64,000 nt of DNA from Ectocarpus siliculosus (lineage: Eukaryota > Sar > Phaeophyceae > Ectocarpales > Ectocarpaceae): NCBI GenBank assembly GCA_000310025.1, contig FN649728.1:773640-837639 (forward strand). The letters run 5' to 3'. Below the pieces are notes generated by a model. The model had not been told where the DNA came from. It worked only from the letters and a program-made list of their open reading frames with translations, and did no database searches. The first letter of the stretch is position 1. Each line of letters begins with the position of its first letter. Positions 36,650 to 47,204 of the stretch are shown here, one piece after another. The translations under genes and the position numbers were made by a program.

Positions 36650-39600
36650 CTACTTCTTGGTATTGCGCATCTCGAGAGACTTGTTGGTCGCGGCAACTAC
36701 GGCAGATATTGCCGCGGCCCTGAAGCCGTTCTTCTCCAGGGCTTCTACCGCACAGATCGTGGTCCCTCCTGGGCTACAGACGTTGTCCTTCAAGACACCT
36801 GTTGATGGGGGGGTGCCCGAACGAGTAACATGTGAGGAGGCGACGGCAACGTAGGGGGGTGGAGAGTCGGCGGCGGGAAGGACTTGGTGAGATGTGAGAT
36901 GTGCGGCAGATGGCCAGGAAACGGTCCACTCTTCCTGGCGGAAGCTGAGCTTGGTGGTGCAAGACGAGAGGCAGCGAGGATGACGAGTGCCCAATAAACG
37001 TCGTGACTCGATAAATCGGGGCGGCTAGCTGCCTACGAAATTAATTGTTGTCGTTTACATGTACGTGAAACAGGGATACCGTATGCACGGCCGTGACACG
37101 GGCCGCCTACATTGCTCATTAAGGGGCTCCCCCCGAAACTGCTATAGCCGCGAATCCCGCAGCATCTTGAGCAGTGACCTACGGTTCGTTTATTGGAGAT
37201 ATGAATGTGCCCGCAAACACAGCGCAATGTTCCAAAACAGTACCTCAAGACCAACATTTGAAATCGCAAGTTCCGGGCTGCACATCCACCCCAAGAAACC
37301 AAGACAAGGAGTGAGCTTCCCGGCGGGGAACAATCTTACTCAAAGAAGAGCGCGCTAAACGGCAAACAAAGTTCAGCCGGGCTATGTACAACCAACCTCT
37401 ACATTTTGCAGGGCAGCTTAAAGAGAAGCATAGAGACTTCTCGCCAGCGCTTAAAACTTCAAAACCAGCTTTAAGAAGATAAACCATGTTATTATCGTGC
37501 GAACGCGCATGCACGGAGCCAATCCTCGCCTGGGTGTGTGCCGGTCTCCAGCACCATGGTCGCCGCCCCCTTGACCGTCTGCGCGGCCAGCTTGAGAGCC
37601 GTCGCGCGAGGCAGGCCCATCCTGACGCCGCCATCCGCGAGGGCCTCGATCAGGACGAAGATGTACGCCGGCCCGCTGCCGCTAACTCCGGTCACAGCTG
37701 CGACGTTTTTTTTGGTATTGTTTGCGAGTGAGCGAGGACAGATAAATGAGGTGAAGAGGGAGAACGTGTGGGAGCTGGGTCAAACATAGGGCCATAGTCA
37801 CATGGTTCGCCTTTTCGGAAGGACGGAAACGCGGTCTCACACTGTAGTTGGCACTCCGTACTCTCGCATGTGCTCTCGACCACATTCGGTAGCCTCTCTC
37901 CCCCCCTCTCCCCCTACTCTCAAAGCCCTGAAAGCTTTCACGCGACTGCCCTTCACCCATCAAGAACAAGTCCGCTTTCGACCCTGCTCTCACCGTCAAG
38001 CTGAGACTCCTTGACCTCGCAGGCGAAGCCGACCGAACTCAGCAGGCTCTGCACAAGCTCCCGATCTTCGTCCTTGGCGTGAGACCCCAGCGAAAACGCC
38101 GCTGCGCTCTCGGACACAAGGCACGGCGTGTTGGGCATCACCCTGATCACGCGCTTGCCGGGCACGAGCTAAACCAGTAACCGAACAAGTTGAAACGGCA
38201 CAAGTGGTACAGAGAAGGGGCGACATCAGACAGCGTGCACGCGTGCGGGTGAAGAGGGACATGTAGCGCGCAAATGCGCGCAACAGCAGAGGGTGGCAGG
38301 GATAAGGTGAAATGCGAAGTATGGGACAGGCTACATTCGTCGTCGCCGCCGCCCAAACCACGCTCGTACAAGAAGATAAACGGTCGTGTTGGGCGTCATC
38401 CTGGGGGGAAAAAAGAAGACTCCACGGTTCTATGCATACGGAAGTGAGTACCGCCAAAGCGGGATCAATAAAATTTGGTTTTGACATTACCTTTGGGAGT
38501 CGAAACCGGCGCCGTTCTTACAGACGAAGTAGAGCACCAACAAAAAAAAAACACTTGGGACCCAGAGATGTACGTGAGCAACGCAACGATGCCTTCGCGC
38601 GCCGCACACCGAAAACGGCCAGGCAAGAACACGCGACAAAGCAATTCCTACCTTCACGGCGCAAAGCACACGACAATAGACGAAAAAAATACTAAAACTG
38701 GACCTGAACAAAACTGCTGCTGCCAACGGAGCCAAGCACACCACTCTGATCTGTGAATACCTTTGGTTTACGGAGAGTGTTTTCTAGAACAAATTTTCCA
38801 ACGCCTGGAAGGTCTACAGCAAGGTGGGGTGGAAAGTTTCCGTCGGCTACTTCTCCCGGCGAATGCGCGGCTCCACTTACGTTCTCGAGGGCGGAGAGCG
38901 GCACCCCGGCGGCGATGGACACGACGAGAGAGTCATCCGTGAGAAACTGCTCGATCTCCGTCAGGACTGCCGGGATCACGTCCGGCTTGACGGCAAGGAC
39001 GATGACGTCCGCCCCAGTCACCACCTGCTCGCGGGCCGTGTGTTCGGCGGACACGTGCGGGTTGAATGGAGTGGAGTGCTTGCACGAACGGTAGGCTTCT
39101 CTGGTGGAAAACATCATTAATATAAGGTCTTGAGAATCAGACGGCACACATCTTCGCGCTTGTAAGCGTGCCGCGTGGGTGTTGAGCGGCGGTATTCTCT
39201 GATACGCGAAACCATCAACAAGGGCCGCAGCGTCGTAAGGCGTCAACAAAAATATGAACAGCAGCGGAGGAGACCATCTCGCACTGTGTCAACATCCTCT
39301 CCACGGGATCATGTGTGCCTGAAAACATGTCGTTCGATCCGCAGCACGCGGTTCTAAGCGGGAACACCTGCCCGGGAGCAAGAGCAGCGTGTCACAGCAG
39401 AATAATCGAAATGGCGGCCGAAAAGACGACACGCCTGCACAGGCAGTACAGGCCGTCGCATTGTGCATGTTCGAGATCAGATTCCCCGCAAAAAAACTTG
39501 GCAAAAACTGCAACGTCGGCCGAGTCATATATAATAGTAATTTTTTTCCAACAAATAATCTGCACGAACATTAACGAGCGAGGACGCATTATCCTGGGAA

Positions 39601-41034
39601 ATTGCTTCCCGCGAGTTTCCATGGGTCTCCCGCAAAACGGAAAAAAGATACAGAGGACGTACTAGCAGTAGTAAATAGGCACGGATGCCCGCATCCAATG
39701 ATAACCATTATTGTACCTGCATTCCGTTATGGCCCGAAATTGTTGCTAACCTAGAACCACATCAATGCGCCACCGATAGACCCGTCCTAGCGACGTTCAA
39801 CCCCTCCCGTCCCGAAAGCAACTAAAAGACGCAAGCCAAAAAACCATTACCTCCTTGTTGGTGGTGGATGTGCGGACCCCAGAGGCAGAGAGCCTGTCCA
39901 GGCTCGGCTGGTACACGTCGCTAGCGATGATGTTACCCGGTTCCGTGACCTTTTGCAGCACCCAGTTAGTTTTTCGCAACGGTCGAGTCCCATGACATCG
40001 GGGCCATGAATGTGAGCATCACCAAAGAGACAACCAACCAACATGGTTGAACGTGCCGTCGAACGGTAAAGTGCTGTGCTGCACTGGTGGAGCGGCGTGC
40101 AGCAAAACCGCCTCAGGGTGAACAACGTTACCAGGAATGCGAAAGGTAGCCCTTCCAATCTTAATTTGAGCAAAATTGTCTGGCACTCATGCAGGCACCG
40201 ATTGTCTAGATTTGACCGCGGCGCGAAACAGTTACCATAGACGGCGCCCTCCACCCCGCTCACCCACGTGTCGGAAGACTCGGACGGATGGCGAATGAGG
40301 CTACGCACAACAGCAACAACCAAACCACAAACGACAACAACTTTCTCCGTTCAGTAGCTGAACGTCACGCACAAAATCCAATCCGTTCAAAGGATCAAAG
40401 GAAAGCGGACCACGGGTTGGAGGCAGCCCGGCAAGAGCAGGGCAATTTATCAAACCACGAACGACAACAACTTTTTCCTTTCAGCAGCTGAACGAGAAAG
40501 AAGGTTCTGCTTTCTAGCGGCGTGTCCTTTGTGAGCACGAAGCCATTCGCCGACACGAAACAAGTACAAGAACGTCGGCGGATGCCTCTCAAAACGGTAG
40601 ACGATCGGTCACCACTACTTGACGAAGAACAGCTGTGCTGAAGCAGCACTATCGCTGACGTCGAAAGGCATCATGCTGTCCAGTCGTCGCAGTAGTGGCA
40701 TGTTATGAGCTGCAATCTGTTATTTTACCACCACAGATGCCAAGCAGAACCGTTGATGATAGACACAGACCACGACCTAGTGCAACACAAGACAACAGTC
40801 AGCTCGGTATTGTAACGCTGTCGTCACGAGACTTGGCACAATGTGATACATGATACCGGGTCCAGGGTGCACAGCCCCAACAACCCAAGACTGCTGTATT
40901 CTTGCACCAATCCATCGCAAAAAATAGAGGTTGCAGTTGTTGTGGTGCACCTTTGCAGCGATGATGCCGTTGATCATGGCGCTTGACATCATTCCGGCGC
41001 CAATGAATCCGAGCTTAGGGTTGGAGGCCGGCAT
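36650..41034 (-). CDS. P5CR: Pyrroline-5-carboxylate reductase, complete six-exon gene
   Basis: The enzyme catalyses the last step of proline synthesis, reducing delta-1-pyrroline-5-carboxylate with NAD(P)H. Exons are 40951-41034, 39851-39949, 38881-39024, 37994-38168, 37530-37697 and 36650-36798. All phases agree and give about 272 residues, the usual family length. The start ATG at 41034 has a good context (ATCACC before it) and is followed at once by the dinucleotide-binding loop [12 protein letters not shown]. Later blocks are [58 protein letters not shown] and [13 protein letters not shown], the family signature. Intron 5 appears to use a GC donor (CAG then GCGAGG at 37529), because only this junction gives THPGVLKDNV without extra residues. 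No targeting peptide is visible, so a cytosolic enzyme is likely. Confidence 0.95.
40319..40495. repeat. Imperfect direct repeat in P5CR intron 1
   Basis: The segment AAACGACAACAACTTTCTCC followed by TTCAGTAGCTGAAC (40328-40362) recurs as AACGACAACAACTTTTTCC and TTCAGCAGCTGAAC (40459-40493). The spacing is about 131 bases. It is non-coding and old. Confidence 0.6.
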
Positions 41035-41410
41035 GGTGATCGTCTGGTACCTGGACAGCAAGGCATACAAGGACGGTTTGGATCTCGTCACAAGCAGATC
41101 TGCGCAAATGAAGACAACGACGCTGCCTGCTCGGGTGGGACTCGTCTTGGACGAAGAAGTCTACAGCAGTAGGTTGTTGCAAGTCAAGTCCCATGTGCAC
41201 CTTGCATGTTGCCGTCGTCGTCAACATCTCATCACTGTGTGCGCTCAATTCAATCCCAATACAGTAGCGGCTACGGTTTAAGAGAACTTATTTAAGAGAA
41301 AGTACGGATTTAAGAGAGAGGAATTGGCGTGTACCAATAACAATCGATTTAAGAGAAATTTCCTTTTGCAGCTGGGATTTTTCTCTTAAATCGAACAATG
41401 TGGAAACCAC

Positions 41411-41975
41411 GTGGACACACACACCCACACAGCTGCAGACACCATGCCCTGCGTGGCGGGCAGTCGCTGCACGGCTGTCCCCGATCACACGCCAGGCCCG
41501 CCGGCGTTCACAAACCACCAATGTAGAGGAGTCTGCAGGCAGTACCTCCATGGCACCTGTGGTGTGGTGGACCCTCAGGGCACCTCCGAGATGCATCGCA
41601 TCTGCCACAACTGCCTTTCCTCCCGTGAGCGCATGACTTCAGGCTGTAGAGGACAACGTGGAGGTAGCCGAAGCGATCGTTACAGAGATGGTAGAGGACC
41701 TCTGTGATGAGAATTTGGTGGGCATGGATCTTTCCTCTGACGACGAGGACGACGACCTGGTTGAGCTACGCCAATCGGGACAGTCGGCGGCGGCAGCGGC
41801 CCCGGCTCTGCCGCCGTACGCGAATGTAGCAAATCATTTTGGTGAACTTGAGGATACTGCCAAGAAGTGCCGCATGTCCGAAGTGTCTTTTCACCTCCGC
41901 AAGGCTAAGCTAGCGTGGATGAGTGCCTACGGTTCGAGGGAAACCAAGCAGACGTGCATGAGCGACTTCCTTTGA
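41411..41975 (+). pseudogene. Transposase remnants inside the pogo-like element
   Basis: One frame (41411-41640) encodes a cysteine-histidine cluster, with PCVAGSRC, HQCRGVC, LHGTCG and HRICHNC, that looks like a zinc-binding domain. The other frame (from 41643) encodes an acidic stretch (DLSSDDEDDDLVEL) and ends with KQTCMSDFL. This last motif resembles the PCNA-binding QxxMxxF box known at the C-terminus of pogo-family transposases. A frame change separates the two blocks near 41640, and the whole catalytic DDE region is absent, so no working transposase can be made. Confidence 0.6.
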
Positions 41976-42566
41976 CGGTTGCAGCGCAGATCGTGTTCAG
42001 GCTGACAGGTCGCCAGGGTAGCGTTGGTTTCTTGGGTTTGTGTTATTTGTACGGCGAGTGATGTTTTGATATTGTGAAGCTGTTTTTTGTTCGTTGACTC
42101 GTGTTTTTGTCGGGGGTTCAAATCGATGGGATGAGAGGTATGAGGGTGTTACATATGTTGAGGGTACGGTGGGAGGAAGGTGCAGTGTGTAAACGGGTGC
42201 GTCGTTCATGAGTGCTGGTGCATTCGTCGCCTCGTGTTGTCCTTCTAGAAGAGGTGCAACTATGAAACCCAGCTATAAAACAACTCAACCAAAACCTTTT
42301 ACGTGTCCACGTGCAAAAATGTGCATCGCATCACACGACGATGATTTATTTTTCCGAACGCAGATCCACCAAAAGCGTACAACGTACAGCAGTGCTTGGG
42401 TCCACGTGCTTGCCAACCAAGAGAATGAGCGGTGTTTGGAGGTAGCCCGACGTGGTAACGCTAGCTGCGCAAGTGACATGCATGATACGCTCTCTTTATG
42501 ACCTATTTTGGCATTCGAGTGTAGTCAGTGCGCGAGAGCCCCTGTTTCACGACCTTCAGTTTTGTC

Positions 42567-42631
42567 TACGATATAAGAGAGAATTCTCTTAAAGTGAGAT
42601 TCTGTTTAAGAAAATTCTCTCTTATATCGTA
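42567..42631. repeat. 65 bp near-perfect palindrome nested in the pogo-like element
   Basis: TACGATATAAGAGAGAATT at the left is mirrored by AATTCTCTCTTATATCGTA at the right, with inner arms TCTCTTAAA and TTTAAGA. It could fold into a hairpin of about 25 base pairs. It may be a tiny nested MITE or a rearranged copy of the host element's own subterminal ATTTAAGAGAG repeats. Confidence 0.75.
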
Positions 42632-42766
42632 GCCAACACGATATAACAGAAAGCCGGATTTAAGAGAGTGAAATTGGCTTGTACCGACCCTCTCTTAAAC
42701 CGTAGCCGCTACTGTAGCTGAATTGAATTGCTACAACACGTGCCAATACTGACCCACACAGCGTAC

Positions 42767-42806
<40 letters not shown>

Positions 42807-42825
42807 CGTCTTCACATTCACATTA
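42767..42825. repeat. (TTG)n microsatellite plus TCTTCACATT unit
   Basis: About 13 TTG triplets are followed by TCGTCTTCACATTCACATTAAAC. This is the same junction as at 14776 and 34281, with the CACATT word duplicated here. Confidence 0.75.
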
Positions 42826-43649
42826 AACTCGTGTCAGTTGCTAATCCCAAAATCTAGCACAGACGCGGTCCGTGGTCACAAAAATGAGAATACATTTTTG
42901 ACAATAGGCAGGACGATTTTGCACCCCACAGGGGTTTTGAGTTGAACAAAGCGAATCCCCAGCACCCAGCCGACGACAGCAACGAGATGCCTACAACACA
43001 CACGAACTTCAAGATCAAACGATTAAGGTGTTCGTTCAATCCAATGTCATCTAGGCGATGCTAGGCTTGGGATTTCCTGTATTTCCGCAAGATAGCTGAA
43101 GAGCACCAACGCCACCCCTTCCCCAATACCAGAACATGGTGAAACAGGGATGTAACTTGTACGTTAGATACCACGCGCCCACCCACCACCCACCCTACCC
43201 CTCCTCCCGCCTCCGACCCTCCAGACTTCAGATCTCCGGCCCCACCCTGCTTGAATCGCGATGGATATGTTGTACCGTGTGCCGAGCCCAAAGTCTCAGC
43301 GCGCGCCATGCGTCAGTCGATCAACAAAGTTGGCTTCCGTTCATGTGCACCATGCACGATCGTGCCATGTGACTCTGATTCTTGTGCCAAACCAAGATAT
43401 CGCCATTGCAGCATACTGCTGTTGTACACATGTAGTCTACGCAGGACGGGATTCACATCCACCCAGACAAGCACAACGCGGATCGGAACTATGTAGTGAA
43501 TTTCCATGATAACAGACCACGGCAAGTTCTAAAGTCACTCGCTGCTCTCTGCCGTGAGGAATAGCAAACCTGCTGTGCCGCTGCTGTTGCTGTTGCGGTT
43601 GAACAGCAGCTGGTCCGACGACTGTCGATACTCTCGTGTACAGTAGTCT
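42826..43649. other. Short gene-free stretch
   Basis: Only short frames occur. One at 43061-43309 (minus) opens MARAETLGSAHGTTYPSRFK and is glycine-rich, without a domain or clear splice signals. I see nothing I can support. Confidence 0.35.
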
Positions 43650-44051
43650 TCACAGAGGCCCACTCTCAGTGTCCGCGAAGTTGTGATTGTCGACAGCAGC
43701 TAGCTGCAGAGACAAAGAGAGATGAAAGGGCAAGACCTTTGGTGGGGCGGGGGATAGCCACGTAGACACGCACGTTCGATCTGGGCAGGCGGTTGCAAGA
43801 CCAAACAAACACGCGGCGAAATATGTTGGGGGGTTACGACGAATGGCGGGGGGGGGGGGGGGGGTCAGGGGGGCGATTGGATTGTTGGATTTTTCTGGAC
43901 ATGCTCCTCTGCTCTCGGCTCCTCTGTCTCCTTCTTGTATGCTGTGGAATCCGCGGTTGTCATAGATCGGCGTTCCAACCTCTAGTGGGTGATTGCACCA
44001 ATACTTTGGCCATCCATCTTCAAGCGAGAAAAATTCCGGGGGGACAGCCAT
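43650..44051 (-). CDS. Hypothetical ORF, possible single exon
   Basis: From an ATG at 44051 the frame reads MAVPPEFFSLEDGWPKYWC and then PLEVGTPIYDNRGFHSIQEG, which has the look of a folded domain. It then becomes proline-rich and low-complexity over the 17-G run. The first 45 or so codons may be a real first exon whose donor I cannot place. No family is recognised. Confidence 0.25.
   Translation of the reverse strand: MAVPPEFFSLEDGWPKYWCNHPLEVGTPIYDNRGFHSIQEGDRGAESRGACPEKSNNPIAPLTPPPPPAIRRNPPTYFAACLFGLATACPDRTCVSTWLSPAPPKVLPFHLSLSLQLAAVDNHNFADTESGPL
43848..43864. repeat. 17-base poly(G) run
   Basis: A pure G17 run, the same length as the C17 tail of the LINE at 18638-18654, but with no LINE sequence recognised next to it. 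Confidence 0.9.
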
Positions 44052-44308
44052 GAGGAGGCGCCGATCGAGGAGGCGCCGATCATTTCGTCCGGTGTTTGCA
44101 GACAACATACGTACGCAAGACGAAGGTGGGCGGCGAGCTGTTGAACATACTTTAGTACAGTCTATGACCAGAGCCGCTTTGAGACGCTCTGAAGTAGCTA
44201 ATACTTGAACTCAACGCCAACTTAGCGTGAGCTCCCGGTGTTTTGGTATTTTTTGTTCGAATGTGTGACAACAAGAAAAAATAAGCACGGCGCTGAACTA
44301 ACTTGCAC

Positions 44309-44523
44309 CGGCGGAATTTGTGCGGAAATTTCTTTAGGACAGTCCGTAGTGAACACAGCTGCTGGTCATTTTGGAACATTGGACCATCCCCGCGGTACTG
44401 GGTGATCTGCGGGCCCTTGACAACCAACAACGAATGATTGTGGGGCAAATCCGGCATGGAACTGCAAGTTGGAAAGCGTCCGCCGGGGATTTGATTCAGA
44501 AGTAATTCCGACTTTGTCGTCAT
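44309..44523 (-). CDS. Hypothetical first exon starting 36 bases outside the left inverted repeat
   Basis: An ATG at 44523 in strong context (CCACC before it) opens 71 codons, MTTKSELLLNQIPGGRFP to KKFPHKFR, up to a GTGCAAG donor. A possible short last exon at about 44130 (RSPPTFVLRTYVVC) would keep the frame. No family is recognised. Its start lies close to the end of the 15.6 kb element and points away from it. Confidence 0.35.
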
Positions 44524-44558
44524 GGTGGAGACCTCCAGGTACATACATAGTCTGGAGT

Positions 44559-44732
44559 AGAGAGAGAGAAAAGGTGCCCGCAGTTTTCTGATTGGCCAAT
44601 TTTTTTGACAGGAAATTTCCTTTGGTCGAAAAATCCATGGTCGACCGATGACGTCAGCCACGGTTGTGACGTCACTTCTCAACAAAATCTCGAAAAATTC
44701 AAATTCGCCGTGGGTGACTGATGATTGATGAA
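44559..44732 (+). repeat. Left terminal inverted repeat of the 15.6 kb element
   Basis: It starts with five AG units and AAAAGGTGCCCGCAGTTTTC and ends near ACTGATGATTGATGAA. Inside are the palindromes AGGAAATTTCCT and GGTCGACC and two TGACGTCA octamers 18 bases apart, the latter being CRE/bZIP-type sites. Confidence 0.85.
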
Positions 44733-45047
44733 TTTCATGTCACATCATCAGCTCGTAGCCTGATGACTTCGATAATGATTACTATTATAGCAGCAGTTAT
44801 GAAGGAGGAGTGACAAAAAACCGATCACAGGATCTCCTTACTCACGTCACATATAGATAGCTATTCGGCGGGCCAAGCAGGAGAAGGCGAAAACTGAAAG
44901 TTGGATTTGGCTATCTCCCTACTTCCAAACAGTACCCACTTTCGCTCACACTTCTACAAATCCGGAGTAACAAACACCGTGGTTGACGATTCGCCCCAAT
45001 CCGCAGATAAATTTTGTGTCTTACAATTAGATATACAAAACACAGAA

Positions 45048-47204
45048 ATGTTGCACCACCTCAAAAAAAGACTTGCAGCACCGACGACTAGGTCATCATC
45101 CCAACAACAGCCAGGATACAGATGGTGCTACGTGGAGCAGGTGGACCAGGCCGCCCCCCTCGCAAACAGGAGTAATGGGTGGCGCTACAAAGGGCCACGA
45201 GGGGTAATGTATCGTCGCCAGGCGGTCTTCGGAACAGGATACAGGGTTCGTATCTTGGCCTCGTCCCATGGACCGGGATATAGATGGTTCAACTCGCACC
45301 CCGTTGGAGGCGATCCTTCGCTGGTCAACTTTCAATCCTGGGCAAGAAGGATGTGGCGGCGCGGTTTGGTCCACCCGAGAGACGCCGAGGCGTGGAAAAC
45401 CGCCTTCATCGACATTGAGGGTGGTGGCCAAGGACAGCTTGTTGTTTCGGCGGCAGATGATACCTGGCGAGTGATCCTCTGCTGGGCATCAGCTGGCAGG
45501 AGGATCGAAGTCGATCCCCGAGGCATCCCGTTCTCTCTCGTGGACCTTCAGGTCCGATCTGGCATTGACTCACAGAGTCCGCGTTTCAGACAACTGAACA
45601 TAGCGTCCTTCGGGCACAGGCTTGTGCAGTATACTCCCATGACCACCTTCGGCAAAATATGGCAAGAACAACTCCCCGGAGCCTGCCTCGCTGTCCTCAT
45701 CGCCGACGCGTGGCGCGACAGTCAAGTCGACCTGCTGACGAGGGAGCGGAGGAGATTTGGATTCCGCGATGTAGACCTCACCGGTGCGTTTGTGATCTCA
45801 TCTGGTGGTGGTCGACCAAAAAAGGGTTCGCCTGTACAAAACAAGAACGCTCTTGACGGCGGGAACTACTTCCGCAACCTGTATTCGATCCTGCTGGAGC
45901 GAGACATCGGGGAAGAAGAGTTCGACACATGGGTTTCGGGGGATACCAAACCACCTCCACTGACGTTACGCCATCTCCACAAATGGCTCAATACGAACAA
46001 GGCTAACGTCGTTGTGTGGTCACACAGGGGCACTGGCGCCGATGTTGCTGGGCCATCTGACGAGAAAACGAATCTCCGACCGCCCACATTGCACGTTGGG
46101 GTTCGTGAGGGACACGTTTACCGGCTGGTGCTCGTGGGGCCTTGGAGGGAGCGGTTTGGATCACCTATAGACGTGACCATCGAAAACGGCATTCGAACCC
46201 ACCGTAGATTCCGTCGAATTGCCGAGACGACCGAAGAGGAAGAGGAACCGGATAGGACTGGTTGTGGAACCAAGACATTCTCGTGTGTCGCTGACATTGT
46301 GAGTGATATCCTGGCCAACAATCAAACAGAGGAGGAAGACCACCACCAAGAGATGGCGCAGAAAAAGCGGAAGCGTGAAAAAGCATCAGAGCCTAAGACG
46401 TGGTACGCACCGCCGGGAACGGCTCTTGACGAACTGATGCTCCACCTGCACCTCGTTGGAGTCTCTTGCAGCGGTAGGCTTTCCAACTACAGCCACTGGG
46501 ACTCCCTGTCGTTACCGGCACACGGTATAACCATCCGAACCTGGTGCAGTGCGAGCATGGGCGGGCTCGACCCTGATGAGTTCGAGCCCGACCAGGCGAC
46601 AAGATTGATCGAGCTGCATAATGCGCTGGGTCTAAAGTTCTACCGTGGTGTTTTGGATTTTCGAGTGTCGAGCCAGTACAGCCAGTCTCTTCTCGCCCTC
46701 CTTGAGGTATGCTGGCGAGGGCCTATCGTCGGGGCGGAGGATGTGTCCGGGAGTTCATACGGGAGGGAAGACTGGCAGTGTGACATCAACGGGGCACACA
46801 CGGCGGCTCTGATGAACATGGAGACGGTACCCGTTTTCGGCCACATGGACGAAGTGGAGGAGTTCGATGGACACGATATTGAGGATTGGACCCTGTACAT
46901 CATAAACCTGGACGCGCTCGACGAGCCAGACGTTTTCCTGAACGCGGATGTGACGCCAGTCTTCGGTCGAAACTATAAGCGATACCTCGACCTCATCGAC
47001 ACCGCGCCTCGTCATAGAGTCACCCACTTCGTGCGGCCCTCGAGGACCGTCGGCAGGTGCCACATTCCCACCCTGGTGAGAGACCTGCTCGAGCATGAGC
47101 TGGGTGATCCACTCCTCGAGGATGCCGACTGTGCACGCAAGTTCAAGAAGGGATATTCGTGCGAGCCAGCGGCATGTTGCAGCAGAGATACGCAAACAGG
47201 ATAG
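45048..47204 (+). CDS. ORF1: large protein with polymerase-like C-terminal motif
   Basis: From the first ATG at 45048 this encodes about 718 residues; the open frame extends 49 codons upstream without another ATG. The N-terminal two thirds are not recognised. A basic patch (QKKRKREKA) at about residue 440 may be a nuclear localisation signal. Near residue 580-640 the sequence WQCDINGAHTAALMNM, followed by VPVF and the repeated PVFG, resembles motif A of viral and plasmid-type DNA polymerases (D-x-N-x-A-Y). ORF2 starts within its last 31 bases in another frame. Codon use and GC content do not stand out, and there are no introns, unlike neighbouring host genes. The polymerase call is tentative and rests on one motif plus the company it keeps. 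Confidence 0.55.
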   Translation: MLHHLKKRLAAPTTRSSSQQQPGYRWCYVEQVDQAAPLANRSNGWRYKGPRGVMYRRQAVFGTGYRVRILASSHGPGYRWFNSHPVGGDPSLVNFQSWARRMWRRGLVHPRDAEAWKTAFIDIEGGGQGQLVVSAADDTWRVILCWASAGRRIEVDPRGIPFSLVDLQVRSGIDSQSPRFRQLNIASFGHRLVQYTPMTTFGKIWQEQLPGACLAVLIADAWRDSQVDLLTRERRRFGFRDVDLTGAFVISSGGGRPKKGSPVQNKNALDGGNYFRNLYSILLERDIGEEEFDTWVSGDTKPPPLTLRHLHKWLNTNKANVVVWSHRGTGADVAGPSDEKTNLRPPTLHVGVREGHVYRLVLVGPWRERFGSPIDVTIENGIRTHRRFRRIAETTEEEEEPDRTGCGTKTFSCVADIVSDILANNQTEEEDHHQEMAQKKRKREKASEPKTWYAPPGTALDELMLHLHLVGVSCSGRLSNYSHWDSLSLPAHGITIRTWCSASMGGLDPDEFEPDQATRLIELHNALGLKFYRGVLDFRVSSQYSQSLLALLEVCWRGPIVGAEDVSGSSYGREDWQCDINGAHTAALMNMETVPVFGHMDEVEEFDGHDIEDWTLYIINLDALDEPDVFLNADVTPVFGRNYKRYLDLIDTAPRHRVTHFVRPSRTVGRCHIPTLVRDLLEHELGDPLLEDADCARKFKKGYSCEPAACCSRDTQTG

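Larger units (their letters stand above)
41262..42714 (+). mobile_element. Pogo/Tigger-like DNA transposon, deletion derivative, 1453 bp
   Basis: The left end (41262) reads CAGTAGCGGCTACGGTTTAA and the right end (42714), reversed, reads the same 20 bases. Both are flanked by TA, the target-site duplication of the Tc1/mariner/pogo superfamily. Inside both ends are further ATTTAAGAGAG-type subterminal repeats. The element keeps only N- and C-terminal scraps of a transposase and no DDE catalytic core, so it is non-autonomous. It lies 228 bases from the start codon of the reductase gene, upstream of it. Confidence 0.85.

Noticed and set aside
42100-42140. Possible tRNA (GGGTTCAAATCGATGGG resembles a B box)
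   Set aside because: No matching A box and no cloverleaf can be drawn around it.
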